A stretch of 64,000 nt of DNA, taken from Actinocorallia populi. Lineage in GTDB: Bacteria > Actinomycetota > Actinomycetes > Streptosporangiales > Streptosporangiaceae. Shown here one piece after another: positions 15,485 to 24,028 of the stretch (position 1 is its first letter; each line of letters starts with the position of its first letter). Where the stretch lies: positions 248,001-312,000 of the forward strand of contig NZ_PVZV01000004.1 in assembly GCF_002995495.1 (NCBI RefSeq), in the 5' to 3' direction. The notes under the pieces were generated by a model. The model saw only the letters and a list, made by a program, of their open reading frames with translations. It did not search any database and was not told the DNA's origin. A program made the translations under genes and the position numbers.

Positions 15485-16252
15485 TCAGTGGTGCTCCTGC
15501 ACCCCGGAGATCACCGCGAACTCGGCGTGCCAGGGATCGTGGACCACGGAGAGGCGGCCGGCCGGGCTGTCGATGAACGGGCTCATCTGGCCGCCGCCGA
15601 GCTCCTTGACCTTGGCGACGGCCTGCTCGACGTCGTCCACGGCGAAGTAGACCACCCAGTGCGGCGGGACCTCGGCGGGAACGTCGACGGGCATGGGCAG
15701 CATGCCCCCGACGGCCTTCTCGTCGACCTGCCAGCGGGTGTAGTAGGCGTCGCCTCCGGGGGTCCAGCCGAACACCGCGGAGTAGAACTCGTGCGCCGCG
15801 GCGGGGTCGCGGGTGAGCAGTTCGCTCCAGGTGAACGCGCCAGGCTCGTTGACCAGCTCGCATCCCTGGTGCTGCTCGGCCTGCCACAGCGGGAGGAAGG
15901 CGTTCTCCCTGTCGCGCAGCCCCGCCATCCGCCCGGCGTGCATGACCTGGGTCTGCGGGAGCGCGACGCGCCCGCCGGCCGAGGCCGCCTTCTGGAGCGC
16001 CTCGCCGAGGTCGGCGACCGCGACGTAGCTGTGCCAGCCCGCTGGAAGGTCCTCGTGGAACACCGGGCCGATCCCGGCGACCTTCTTGCCGCGCAGGTGG
16101 AACAGCCCGTACCCGTGCGCCTCGGGTTCGGCCTCGAAACCGGCGCGCCAGCCGAACAGCGCGCCGTAGAACCCGGCGGCGCCCTGGGTGTCCGGGGCGG
16201 ACAGGTCGACCCAGCAGGGCACGCCCGGCGGGTAGCTTCGTCGTTCGGACAT
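15485..16252 (-). CDS. VOC family protein (two glyoxalase-like domains)
   Basis: 255 aa with two tandem vicinal-oxygen-chelate domains: the first begins PCWVDLSAPD...AAGFYGALFGW, the second ELLTRDPAAAHEFYSAVFGW. The family covers glyoxalases, fosfomycin/bleomycin resistance and extradiol dioxygenases. Paired domains of this type (27 kDa antigen CFP30B-like) are common in actinomycetes and have no firm substrate. Start ATG follows GGATGGAGGC. Transcribed alone, converging on the glycosyltransferase gene. Confidence 0.85.
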   Translation of the reverse strand: MSERRSYPPGVPCWVDLSAPDTQGAAGFYGALFGWRAGFEAEPEAHGYGLFHLRGKKVAGIGPVFHEDLPAGWHSYVAVADLGEALQKAASAGGRVALPQTQVMHAGRMAGLRDRENAFLPLWQAEQHQGCELVNEPGAFTWSELLTRDPAAAHEFYSAVFGWTPGGDAYYTRWQVDEKAVGGMLPMPVDVPAEVPPHWVVYFAVDDVEQAVAKVKELGGGQMSPFIDSPAGRLSVVHDPWHAEFAVISGVQEHH

Positions 16253-16371
16253 GCCTCCATCCTCACCGGAGGCCGTCCCGACGAATCGGGGTTTGTGGCA
16301 AGCTTTACCGGTTTTACCGGAAGTGTCAGTTCGCCGGGCCGGTCACCCGGCGCCCCCGCCGGGGCCCGGAC

Positions 16372-16563
16372 TCAGGGGCCCAGGCGTTTCCTGCCCTGGG
16401 CCCGCACCCGGCTCCGCTGGGACGGGTCGAGCAGGAGGTAGGCGGCGACCGGGACGGCGATCAGCCCCAGGATGACCAGGGTGGCGAGCAGGTTCGGCAG
16501 GATCAGCCACAGGACCACGGCCGCGGCCCCACCGGCGAGTACGATCTTGGTGCGCGGGGACAT
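16372..16563 (-). CDS. Small membrane protein (hypothetical)
   Basis: 63 aa with one or two hydrophobic stretches (residues ~6-42: IVLAGGAAAVVLWLILPNLLATLVILGLIAV region) and a basic tail (RSRVRAQGRKRLGP). AAAGGTGG precedes the ATG. No family recognised. The region between it and hisN (about 110 bases) holds no obvious feature. Confidence 0.55.
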   Translation of the reverse strand: MSPRTKIVLAGGAAAVVLWLILPNLLATLVILGLIAVPVAAYLLLDPSQRSRVRAQGRKRLGP

Positions 16564-16677
16564 GGGTCCACCTTTCCTCGACGCTGCCTGAGCAACGTGC
16601 ACGCCGCGCCGCCGGTTCCCGGCCGTTCGTCCGGCGCGAGCCGCCGTGCGCCGCCGGGCGTGCGCCTCCGCCGCGGA

Positions 16678-17463
16678 TCAGGGGGCGAGCAGGCGCAGCA
16701 CCTCGTCGTGCAGGAGCCCGTTGGTGCACACGACGCTGCCGCCCTCGGGCGTGGCCTCCCCCGACAGGGAGGTGAAGCGCCCGCCGGCCTCCTCGACGAT
16801 CACCTGCAGGGCCGCCAGGTCCCACAGGCTGACCTCGGGTTCGGCCGAGATGTCCACCAGGCCCTCGGCGACCATCATGTGCGACCAGAAGTCGCCGAAC
16901 GCCCGGGTGCGCCAGCAGGCACGGGTGAGGTCGAGGAAGGGCTCGAGGCGGCCGCCCTCCTCCCAGCCGCTGAGGCTGGAGTAGGAGAAGGAGGCGTCGG
17001 CCAGCCCGGAGACCCGGGAGACCCGCATGCGCTGGGCCCGGGCCAGGCTGCTCCCGGTCCAGGCGCCGCCGTCGCGCGCCGCCCACCAGCGTTTGCCCAG
17101 GGCGGGCGCGGAGACCAGGCCGACCACGACCCGGTCGTCCTCCATCAGCGCGATCAGGGTGGCCCAGGCGGGCACGCCCCGGACGAAGTTCTTGGTGGCG
17201 TCGATCGGGTCGACCACCCAGCAGCGCCGCCCGTCCCCGCTCCTGCCGTACTCCTCGCCGACCACCGCGTCGCGGGGCCGCGCCCGCTCCAGGGCGCCGC
17301 GGATGTGCTCCTCCACGGCGCGGTCGGCGTCGCTCACCGGGGTGAGGTCGGGTTTGGTCTCCACCCGCAGGTCCAGTGCACGGAACCGCCGGGTGGTCAG
17401 GTCGTCGGCCGCGTCCGCCAGGACGTGGGCGAGACGGAGATCATCAGAGTATCCATCGGCCAC
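16678..17463 (-). CDS. hisN: Histidinol-phosphatase, inositol-monophosphatase family
   Basis: 261-aa Mg-dependent phosphatase. Metal-binding motifs are VVGEEYG and WVVDPIDATKNFVRG, with the third Asp in SLWDLAALQVIVEEAGG. The wording DPIDATKNFVRGVPAWATLIALM is typical of the actinobacterial HisN group, which removes phosphate from L-histidinol phosphate in histidine synthesis. An inositol monophosphatase activity cannot be excluded. A TAGATT box eight bases before the GTG suggests a leaderless start. It diverges from the helical protein gene to its right. Confidence 0.8.
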   Translation of the reverse strand: MADGYSDDLRLAHVLADAADDLTTRRFRALDLRVETKPDLTPVSDADRAVEEHIRGALERARPRDAVVGEEYGRSGDGRRCWVVDPIDATKNFVRGVPAWATLIALMEDDRVVVGLVSAPALGKRWWAARDGGAWTGSSLARAQRMRVSRVSGLADASFSYSSLSGWEEGGRLEPFLDLTRACWRTRAFGDFWSHMMVAEGLVDISAEPEVSLWDLAALQVIVEEAGGRFTSLSGEATPEGGSVVCTNGLLHDEVLRLLAP

Positions 17464-17471
17464 GACGTGGA

Positions 17472-17477
17472 AATCTA
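17472..17477 (-). promoter_or_regulatory. -10 box TAGATT, probable leaderless start of hisN
   Basis: TAGATT lies eight bases before the GTG start; no SD is visible. Confidence 0.35.
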
Positions 17478-17546
17478 CTGTATCCGGCCGGTCCCGTCAC
17501 CGGCGTGGAGCCTCCGGCGCGGGCGGCGGAGTGGGAGCATGAGGAG

Positions 17547-18359
17547 ATGCCCTACCTCTTGCCGGACTGGGTGGCGGAGCTGACCGACCCGCGCCGTGCC
17601 GAGACGATGGAGGAGCTGGCCGACCGGCTCGTCCCGCTCGCCGAGCAGGCCATCGACGTGTCCAAGCGCCTGCGCGAGCAGCTCGCGCTGCTGAACGCGC
17701 CGTTCCAGGCCGAGGCGCTGCACGGCCTGATCGAGGAGCTGAACGCCCGCGCCGCCCAGGCGTTCACCGAGGTCGAAACCGAGATCGAGGACACGGTCGG
17801 GGACCGCCTCGCCCGCATCCTCGAGCACGCGGCGGGCCGTCCCCTGCTGCGCGAGCGGCTGGCCGCCGAGCTGCTGCCGGTGCTGGAGCGCCAGCGGCGG
17901 TTGTTCGGCGAGCGGGTCGGCGCGCGCACGGCGGGCGCGGTGCAGAGCGCGGCCGGGACCCTGCTGGACCGGGCGGGGGAGTTGTCGGAGGCGGCGGGCG
18001 CGATGGTGCAGCAGGTGCTGCCCGCCGTCCAGGAGGGGCTGGTCCTGGCCGAGCGCGCCTTCCGGCTGGCGAGCCGGGTGCGCAGGGCGGGCCGGGGCCC
18101 GGTCCCCGAGGGGCCGGCGCTGGAGGCGGGGGAGCTGGCCGGGGTCTGCGAGGAGACACTGGCGCGGCTGGAGCTGGAGTGGTCGGTGATCGGGGCCCGG
18201 TCCCGGGCGGTGCGGGCCGCGCTGCGCGGGGTGGAGGAGAGCGCGTTCAGCGAGGTCACCCAGGCGATCGCCGAGTGCGTGGCGGAGCTGGCGCCCGAGC
18301 ACGCCAGAGTGCTGGACGAGGCGGAGGAGCGGGCGCTGGAGCTGCTCGGCAAGAGTTAG
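17547..18359 (+). CDS. Conserved helical protein of unknown function
   Basis: 270 aa, almost all alpha-helical and rich in Ala, Leu, Glu and Arg (QAIDVSKRLREQLALL, EEERALELLGKS-like end), with long amphipathic stretches likely to form coiled coils. No signal peptide, membrane segment or catalytic motif. ATG chosen after GGGAG...GAGGAG. It may be a cytoplasmic structural or scaffold protein; no family recognised. Confidence 0.65.
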   Translation: MPYLLPDWVAELTDPRRAETMEELADRLVPLAEQAIDVSKRLREQLALLNAPFQAEALHGLIEELNARAAQAFTEVETEIEDTVGDRLARILEHAAGRPLLRERLAAELLPVLERQRRLFGERVGARTAGAVQSAAGTLLDRAGELSEAAGAMVQQVLPAVQEGLVLAERAFRLASRVRRAGRGPVPEGPALEAGELAGVCEETLARLELEWSVIGARSRAVRAALRGVEESAFSEVTQAIAECVAELAPEHARVLDEAEERALELLGKS

Positions 18360-18428
18360 ATAACACCCTCTACCGGAAAATCGGTCAATACGGGACCATG
18401 GTGAGGTTTCCGAACAAGAGGATCTTTC

Positions 18429-19211
18429 ATGTCCCCCGACTTCGAGGTGCACCACTTCACCTACGGTCCGCTCACCCCGGTGCTGGCCTACGGGTTGTCG
18501 GTGCTGGGCTCCCTGCTGGGGCTGCACTTCACCACCCGGGCGCTGGCCGCGACGGAGCACAAGGAGCGGATCTGGTGGCTGACCGGCGGATCCGTGGCCC
18601 TGGGCGGCACGGCGATCTGGGTCATGCACTTCGTCGGGATGCTCGGCTTCAGCGTCTCCGGCACGTCCCTCGCCTACGAGGTGCCGCTCACCCTGTTCAG
18701 CGCGGTGCTGGCGGTGGTCTTCGTGGGAGCGGGGCTCTTCCTCGTCGGCTTCGGCATGCCCGTGCCGCTCGGCGGGCTCCTGGCCGGGACGGGCGTGGTC
18801 GCCATGCACTACACCGGCATGGCGGCGATGAACGTGGGAGCCGAGACCTCCTACGATCCGGTGCTCGTCGTGGCGTCCGTGGTGATCGCCGTCGTGGCCG
18901 CGACCGCCTCCCTGTTCTTCGGCACCCGGGTCAGGGGCTGGCTGTCCACGCTGGGGGCCGCCCTGGTGATGGGCGTGGCGGTCAGCGGCATGCACTACAC
19001 CGGGATGTTCGCGCTGAACGTCCACTCGGCGGTGCCGGGCCCGGTGGAGGGCGCCGACCCGGTCCACCTGCTGGTGCCGCTGACCGGCGTCGTCAGCGTG
19101 GTCACGGCGGTCCTGTGCGCCTTCGTCGGCGGTTCGGCCAGCCCGAAGGAGCGCCGCAAGGAGGCCGAGTTCGTGGCGGGACTCGAACGCGAGCTGGGCA
19201 CCGGCTACTGA
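18429..19211 (+). CDS. MHYT-domain integral membrane sensor
   Basis: 260 aa with about seven membrane helices and three MHYT-type motifs: MHFVGM, MHYTGM and MHYTGM. The family is proposed to bind copper and sense O2, CO or NO, and is usually fused to GGDEF/EAL or kinase domains. Here no cytoplasmic output domain is present; the C-terminus is only a short charged tail (SPKERRKEAEFVAGLEREL). AAGAGGA precedes the ATG. Convergent with rsgA, whose end overlaps by a few bases. Confidence 0.85.
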   Translation: MSPDFEVHHFTYGPLTPVLAYGLSVLGSLLGLHFTTRALAATEHKERIWWLTGGSVALGGTAIWVMHFVGMLGFSVSGTSLAYEVPLTLFSAVLAVVFVGAGLFLVGFGMPVPLGGLLAGTGVVAMHYTGMAAMNVGAETSYDPVLVVASVVIAVVAATASLFFGTRVRGWLSTLGAALVMGVAVSGMHYTGMFALNVHSAVPGPVEGADPVHLLVPLTGVVSVVTAVLCAFVGGSASPKERRKEAEFVAGLERELGTGY

Positions 19212-20164
19212 TCGGCCGTCTCGTCGCGGCTGGTCAGGAGCCGGCGGAGGGACTCCAGGCGCAGCGGTGAGGCGTGGCCTCCGGCGACCCAGGCGTCCAG
19301 GGCGCAGCCCTCCTCCAGATGGGAGCACAGGGGCGGGCAGCCTGCGGCGCCCTCGGCCAGCTCGGGGAAGCCCAGGACCAGCTCCTGCGGCGGGATGTGG
19401 GCGAGACCGAAGCTGCGCACCCCCGGGGTGTCGATGATCCAGCCGCCGTCGGGCAGCTCCAGGGCGAGCGCCGAGGAGGAGGTGTGCCGGCCGCGGCCGG
19501 TGACCGCGTTGACGTGCCCGACGGCGCGGTCGGCCCGCGGGACCAGCGCGTTGACCAGGGTGGACTTGCCGACCCCCGAGTGGCCGACCAGGACGCTCAT
19601 CCGGTCCTTCAGCAGCGCGCGCAGCGCGTCCGGGTCCTCGCCGCGCCGGGTCACGGTGTACGGGACGCCGATCGGCTCGTAGATCTCCAGCAGCTTGGCC
19701 GGATCCGCCAGGTCGGCCTTGGTCAGGCAGAGCAGCGCGTCCATGCCGGCGTCGCGGGCGGCGACCAGGCAGCGGTCGATCATCCCGACCCGCGGCTCCG
19801 GGTCGGCCAGCGCGGTGACCACCACCAGCCGCCCGGCGTTGGCGACGATGACGCGCTCCACGTCGTCGGTGTCGTCGGCGGTGCGGCGAAGGATGGACGT
19901 GCGGGGCTCGACCCTGACCACCCGGGCGAGCGCGTCGGGCCGTCCGGAGACGTCGCCGACCAGCGCCACGGTGTCGCCGACCACCACGCCCTTGCGGCCC
20001 AGCTCGCGGGCGCGCATGGCGGTGACCGCCACCTGCCTGCGGCGGCTCTGGCGCACCAGGCAGCGGTAGCGGCCGCGGTCGACGGCGACGACCAGCGCGT
20101 TGACGGCGTCCTCGTGCGCGGGCCGCTGGCGGGTGCGCGGCCGGGAGCCGCGTCCCGGCCGCAC
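19205..20164 (-). CDS. rsgA: Ribosome small-subunit-dependent GTPase A
   Basis: 319 aa from GTG. A circularly permuted GTPase that matures 30S subunits: OB-fold N-terminus, G4 TKAD, G1 GHSGVGKST, G3 DTPGVRSFG, and a C-terminal zinc site CPPLCSHLEEGC. The start is doubtful: the in-frame 14 codons just upstream encode IARDWKHLDEDDVR, which reads as a continuation of the conserved N-terminus, but no ATG, GTG or TTG lies in that frame. An ATA at 20206, preceded by GGAG and lying just after the aroA stop, is a possible non-standard start. It would be coupled to aroA, its upstream neighbour. Confidence 0.9.
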   Translation of the reverse strand: MRPGRGSRPRTRQRPAHEDAVNALVVAVDRGRYRCLVRQSRRRQVAVTAMRARELGRKGVVVGDTVALVGDVSGRPDALARVVRVEPRTSILRRTADDTDDVERVIVANAGRLVVVTALADPEPRVGMIDRCLVAARDAGMDALLCLTKADLADPAKLLEIYEPIGVPYTVTRRGEDPDALRALLKDRMSVLVGHSGVGKSTLVNALVPRADRAVGHVNAVTGRGRHTSSSALALELPDGGWIIDTPGVRSFGLAHIPPQELVLGFPELAEGAAGCPPLCSHLEEGCALDAWVAGGHASPLRLESLRRLLTSRDETADQ

Positions 20165-20207
20165 CCGGACGTCGTCCTCATCGAGGTGTTTCCAGTCGCG
20201 TGCTATG

Positions 20208-21470
20208 TCACTGCTCCAGCATGTTCGTCCAGAGGTCGAGGAACTCCGGGAGGGTCTTGCCCACCGTGCCGGGGTTTTCCACCTCGATGCCGGGCACGGC
20301 CAGCCCCAGGGTGGCGGCGGCCATCACCATCCGGTGGTCGTCGTAGGTGCGGAAGACCCCGCCGTGCAGCGGCCGTGGGCGGATCACCAGCCCGTCGGGC
20401 AGCTCCTCGGCGTCGCCGCCGAGCCGGGTGATCTCGGCGACCAGCGCGGCGAGGCGGTCGGTCTCGTGCCCGCGGATGTGGGCGATGCCGGTGAACCGGG
20501 ACGGGCCGTCGGCCAGCGCCGCCACCATCGCCAGCACCTGCGCCACCTCGGGGGCGTCGGACAGGTCGGCGTCGATGCCGCGGATGCGGCCGGTGCCGCG
20601 CACGGTCAGGTCGCCGCCGGACAGGACGGCCTCGCCGCCCATGCGGGGCAGCAGCTCGCGCAGCCGGTCGCCGGGCTGGGTCGTGGCCGAGGGCCAGCCG
20701 CGCACCGTCACCGAACCCCCGGTGACCACGGCGGCGGCCAGGAACTGCGCGGCGTTCGACAGGTCCGGCTCGATCACGTACTCGCCGCCGCGCAGCGGGC
20801 CCGGAGCGACACGCCAGACGTCGTGCCCGGTCTCGACCTCCGCGCCGGCCTCGCGCAGCATCCGCACCGTCATCTCCAGGTGCGGGGCGGACGGCACGGG
20901 CGGGCCCTCGTGCCGGACCTCGATGCCCCGGACGTAGCTCGGAGCGTTCAGCAGCAGGCCCGACACCAGCTGGGAGGAGCCGGACGCGTCGATCGTCACG
21001 CGGCCGCCCTCGACCGCGCCGGTGCCGGCGAGCGTGAAGGGCAGCAGCCCGCGCCCGGCGTCCTCGACGGCGACGCCGAGGGCGCGCAGCGCCTCCAGCA
21101 GCGGCCCCATCGGCCGGACGCGGGCGTGCGGGTCGCCGTCGAAGGAGACCGGCCCGGCGGCGCGGGCGGCCAGCGGCGGCACGAAGCGCATGACGTTGCC
21201 CGACAGGCCGCAGTCGACCGAGGCGGGGGCGGCGGGCGGGGCGGGGGTCACCCGCCAGTCGGTGCCTTCGTCGTCCACCCCGACGCCCAGAGACCGCAGC
21301 GCGGCGGCCATGAGCAGGGTGTCGCGGCTGCGCAGCGCGCCCCGCAGCACGCTCGGCTCCTCGGCCTGCGCGGCGAGGACCAGCGCGCGGTTGGTCATCG
21401 ACTTGGAGCCGGGCAGCTCCACCACGGCCTTGAGCGGCCCCGACGCCACGGGGGCGTTCCACCTCGTCAT
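20208..21470 (-). CDS. aroA: 3-phosphoshikimate 1-carboxyvinyltransferase (EPSP synthase)
   Basis: 420 aa, cytoplasmic. Joins phosphoenolpyruvate to shikimate-3-phosphate, the sixth step of the shikimate pathway. Conserved motifs: PGSKSMTNRALVLAA at 20-34, LSGNVMRFVPPLAA, DGDPHARVRPMGPLLEAL, and the C-terminal YDDHRMVMAAATLGL. Length is normal. TAGGCT six bases before the ATG indicates a leaderless start. It is followed in the same direction by rsgA with virtually no gap, an arrangement common in actinomycetes. Confidence 0.97.
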   Translation of the reverse strand: MTRWNAPVASGPLKAVVELPGSKSMTNRALVLAAQAEEPSVLRGALRSRDTLLMAAALRSLGVGVDDEGTDWRVTPAPPAAPASVDCGLSGNVMRFVPPLAARAAGPVSFDGDPHARVRPMGPLLEALRALGVAVEDAGRGLLPFTLAGTGAVEGGRVTIDASGSSQLVSGLLLNAPSYVRGIEVRHEGPPVPSAPHLEMTVRMLREAGAEVETGHDVWRVAPGPLRGGEYVIEPDLSNAAQFLAAAVVTGGSVTVRGWPSATTQPGDRLRELLPRMGGEAVLSGGDLTVRGTGRIRGIDADLSDAPEVAQVLAMVAALADGPSRFTGIAHIRGHETDRLAALVAEITRLGGDAEELPDGLVIRPRPLHGGVFRTYDDHRMVMAAATLGLAVPGIEVENPGTVGKTLPEFLDLWTNMLEQ

Positions 21471-21476
21471 GGGACC

Positions 21477-21482
21477 AGCCTA
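21477..21482 (-). promoter_or_regulatory. -10 box TAGGCT, leaderless start of aroA
   Basis: TAGGCT lies six bases before the aroA ATG. Confidence 0.55.
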
Positions 21483-21563
21483 TCGGGCGGGCCGCAGGCC
21501 CCTCTCCCGCGGTGTGAGGGCCGTTACAGGGGGTGGTGCGAGGGTCCGCGAAACGGGGGTTAC

Positions 21564-21588
21564 TGTTCGAGCGAAAGCTGGTCGAACA
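21564..21588 (+). promoter_or_regulatory. Inverted repeat upstream of cydA
   Basis: TGTTCGA-N11-TCGAACA, 28 bases before the cydA start and upstream of GAGGAGGATGA. Suitable for a dimeric redox or oxygen regulator, though it does not match the Rex consensus. Confidence 0.4.
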
Positions 21589-21615
21589 ACTTTTGTCCCC
21601 TCCTGAGGAGGATGA

Positions 21616-23013
21616 GTGGACGAGCTGTTGCTCGCGCGCCTGCAGTTCGGCGTGACGACGGTTTATCATTTCCTGTTCGTCCCGGTCACCATCGGGCTCT
21701 CCCTGCTGGTAGCGGTGCTGCAGACGGCCTGGCACCGCACGGGGAAGGAGCGCTACAAAAAGGCCGCGAAGTTCTGGGGAAAACTCTTCACCATTAACTT
21801 CGCGCTCGGCCTTGTCACGGGAATCGTGCAGGAATTCCAGTTCGGCATGAACTGGAGCGACTATTCGCGCTTCGTGGGCGACGTCTTCGGCGCTCCGCTG
21901 GCGATCGAGGCGCTGCTGGCCTTCTTCCTGGAGTCCACCTTCCTCGGCCTGTGGATCTTCGGCTGGGACCGGATCCCCAGGCGGCTGCACCTGCTGAGCA
22001 TCTGGCTCGTGGCGATCGGCACCATGCTCTCGGCCTACTTCATCCTGGCCGCCAACTCCTGGATGCAGAACCCGGTCGGCTACACCTACAACGCCGAGGC
22101 CGGCCGCGCCGAGCTGGAGAGCTTCACCGCCGTCCTCACCAACGACGTGCTCAAGTGGACGTTCCCGCACACGATCTTCGGCTGCTGGGTCACCGGAGGC
22201 CTGCTCATGGTCGCGGTCTCGGCCTGGCACCTGTCGCGCCGCCGCAACAAGGACGTCATGGCCGCCTCGCTGCGGCTCGGCCTGGTCACCACGCTCATCG
22301 GCGCGGTCGGCTTCTTCGTCTCCGGCGACATGCTCGGCAAGGTCATGACCGAGACCCAGCCGATGAAGATGGCGGCGGCCGAGGCGCTGTACGAGACCTC
22401 CGCGCCCGCCTCGTTCTCCCTGTTCACCATCGGCACCCTCGACGGCCGGGAGCCGGTCTTCTCCTTCGAGGTGCCCTACGTGCTGTCCTTCCTGGGCACC
22501 GGCACCCTCGACGGGGAGGTCCAGGGCATCAACGACCTCCAGGCCGAGTACGAGGAGAAGTACGGACCCGGCGACTACCGCCCCTACATCCCGATCACCT
22601 ACTGGGGATTCCGGATCATGGTCGGCGCCGGCGCGGCGATGGCGCTGATCTCGGTCCTCGGCCTCTGGCTGACCCGCAGGGGCAGGCTGCCCGACAGGCC
22701 GTGGATCTGGAAGCTCGCCATCTGGTCGGCGGTGCTGCCCTTCGTCGCCAACTCCGCAGGCTGGATCTTCACCGAGATGGGCCGCCAGCCCTGGCTGGTG
22801 TTCGGGCTGCTGAAGACCGAGGCGGGCGTCTCCCCCGAGGTGCCCGGCGGCACCGTCCTGACGTCGCTGCTGGTCTTCACCGCCCTGTACGGGATCCTCG
22901 CGGTCGTCGAACTCGGCCTGATGCTCAAGTTCGCCAAGAAGGACCCGCCCGAGGACCCGGAGCCCTCGGACGAGGAGCCCGCGGACGAACCCCAGCTCAC
23001 CTTCGCGTACTGA
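21616..23013 (+). CDS. cydA: Cytochrome bd ubiquinol/menaquinol oxidase subunit I
   Basis: 465 aa, about nine membrane helices, catalytic subunit of the bd terminal oxidase that reduces O2 to water with quinol. His18 in TVYHFLFVP is the expected heme b595 ligand; LGLVTGIVQEFQFGMNW and the GWIFTEMGRQPW signature near the end are family-specific. GTG start behind a strong GAGGAGG. The first gene of a cydABDC operon. Bd oxidases support growth at low oxygen and under NO stress. Confidence 0.97.
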   Translation: MDELLLARLQFGVTTVYHFLFVPVTIGLSLLVAVLQTAWHRTGKERYKKAAKFWGKLFTINFALGLVTGIVQEFQFGMNWSDYSRFVGDVFGAPLAIEALLAFFLESTFLGLWIFGWDRIPRRLHLLSIWLVAIGTMLSAYFILAANSWMQNPVGYTYNAEAGRAELESFTAVLTNDVLKWTFPHTIFGCWVTGGLLMVAVSAWHLSRRRNKDVMAASLRLGLVTTLIGAVGFFVSGDMLGKVMTETQPMKMAAAEALYETSAPASFSLFTIGTLDGREPVFSFEVPYVLSFLGTGTLDGEVQGINDLQAEYEEKYGPGDYRPYIPITYWGFRIMVGAGAAMALISVLGLWLTRRGRLPDRPWIWKLAIWSAVLPFVANSAGWIFTEMGRQPWLVFGLLKTEAGVSPEVPGGTVLTSLLVFTALYGILAVVELGLMLKFAKKDPPEDPEPSDEEPADEPQLTFAY

Positions 23014-23026
23014 CGGGACGGCTCCG

Positions 23027-24028
23027 ATGCACCTCTACGACCTCTGGTTCGTCGCCATCGCGGTCCTCTGGACCGGCTACTTCTTCCTGGAGGGCTTCGA
23101 CTTCGGCGTCGGCATCCTCTCCCGCCTCCTGGCCCGGAACGAGACCGAGCGGCGGGTGACGATCAACACGATCGGGCCCGTCTGGGACGGCAACGAGGTG
23201 TGGCTGCTCACCGCGGGCGGCGCCACCTTCGCGGCGTTCCCCGAGTGGTACGCCACCCTGTTCAGCGGCTTCTACCTGCCGCTGCTGGTCATCCTGCTCG
23301 CGCTGATCCTGCGGGCCGTGGCGTTCGACTACCGCGGCAAGGGCGAGACGGACCGCTGGCGGCGCAACTGGGACCACTGCATCTTCTGGGGATCGCTCAT
23401 CCCGGCGTTCCTGTGGGGCGTGGCGTTCGGCAACATCGTCCAGGGCGTGAAGCTCGACGAGGGCCACCACTACGTGGGCACCGTCTTCGACCTGCTCAAC
23501 CCGTACGCGCTGCTCGCGGGCCTGGTGACGCTGTCGCTCTTCACCTTCCACGGCGCGGTGTTCCTGGCGCTGAAGACCACCGGCGAGATCCGGACGCGCG
23601 CCAACAGGCTGTCGATCCGGCTCGGCGCCCTCGCGGCGGTCCTCGCGGTGGCCTTCCTGACCTGGACCTACACCGAGCGGGGCACGGGCTGGACGCTCGC
23701 CACGTCCGTGCTGGCCGCCCTCTTCCTCGTCGGGGCGATCGCCGTGTCGTTCCGCGGCCGCGAGGGCTGGGCGTTCACCCTGTCCGGGCTGACGATCATC
23801 GCGGCCGTCGCGACGCTCTTCATCGGCCTGCACCCGGACGTCATGCCGTCCACGATCGCGCCGGAGAACAGCCTGACCGTGCAGAACGCGGCGGCCACGC
23901 CCAAGACCCTGGGCATCATGACCTGGGTCGCGGTGATCTTCCTGCCGCTGATCCTGCTCTACCAGAGCTGGACGTACTGGGTCTTCCGCAAGCGCATCGG
24001 CGTCGAGCACATCCCGGCGGCACCGTGA
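23027..24028 (+). CDS. cydB: Cytochrome bd oxidase subunit II
   Basis: 333 aa with about eight to nine membrane helices. It begins LWFVAIAVLWTGYFFLEGFDFGVGIL and carries GPVWDGNEVWLLTAGGATFAAFPEWYATLFSGFYLP-type conserved wording. Structural partner of CydA. Thirteen bases separate it from cydA, and its stop overlaps the cydD start (GTGA). Confidence 0.97.
   Translation: MHLYDLWFVAIAVLWTGYFFLEGFDFGVGILSRLLARNETERRVTINTIGPVWDGNEVWLLTAGGATFAAFPEWYATLFSGFYLPLLVILLALILRAVAFDYRGKGETDRWRRNWDHCIFWGSLIPAFLWGVAFGNIVQGVKLDEGHHYVGTVFDLLNPYALLAGLVTLSLFTFHGAVFLALKTTGEIRTRANRLSIRLGALAAVLAVAFLTWTYTERGTGWTLATSVLAALFLVGAIAVSFRGREGWAFTLSGLTIIAAVATLFIGLHPDVMPSTIAPENSLTVQNAAATPKTLGIMTWVAVIFLPLILLYQSWTYWVFRKRIGVEHIPAAP

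Noticed and set aside
20203-22230. 675-codon frame over aroA and cydA
   Set aside because: Crosses the aroA/cydA divergent promoters and reads as Arg/Gly-rich shadow.
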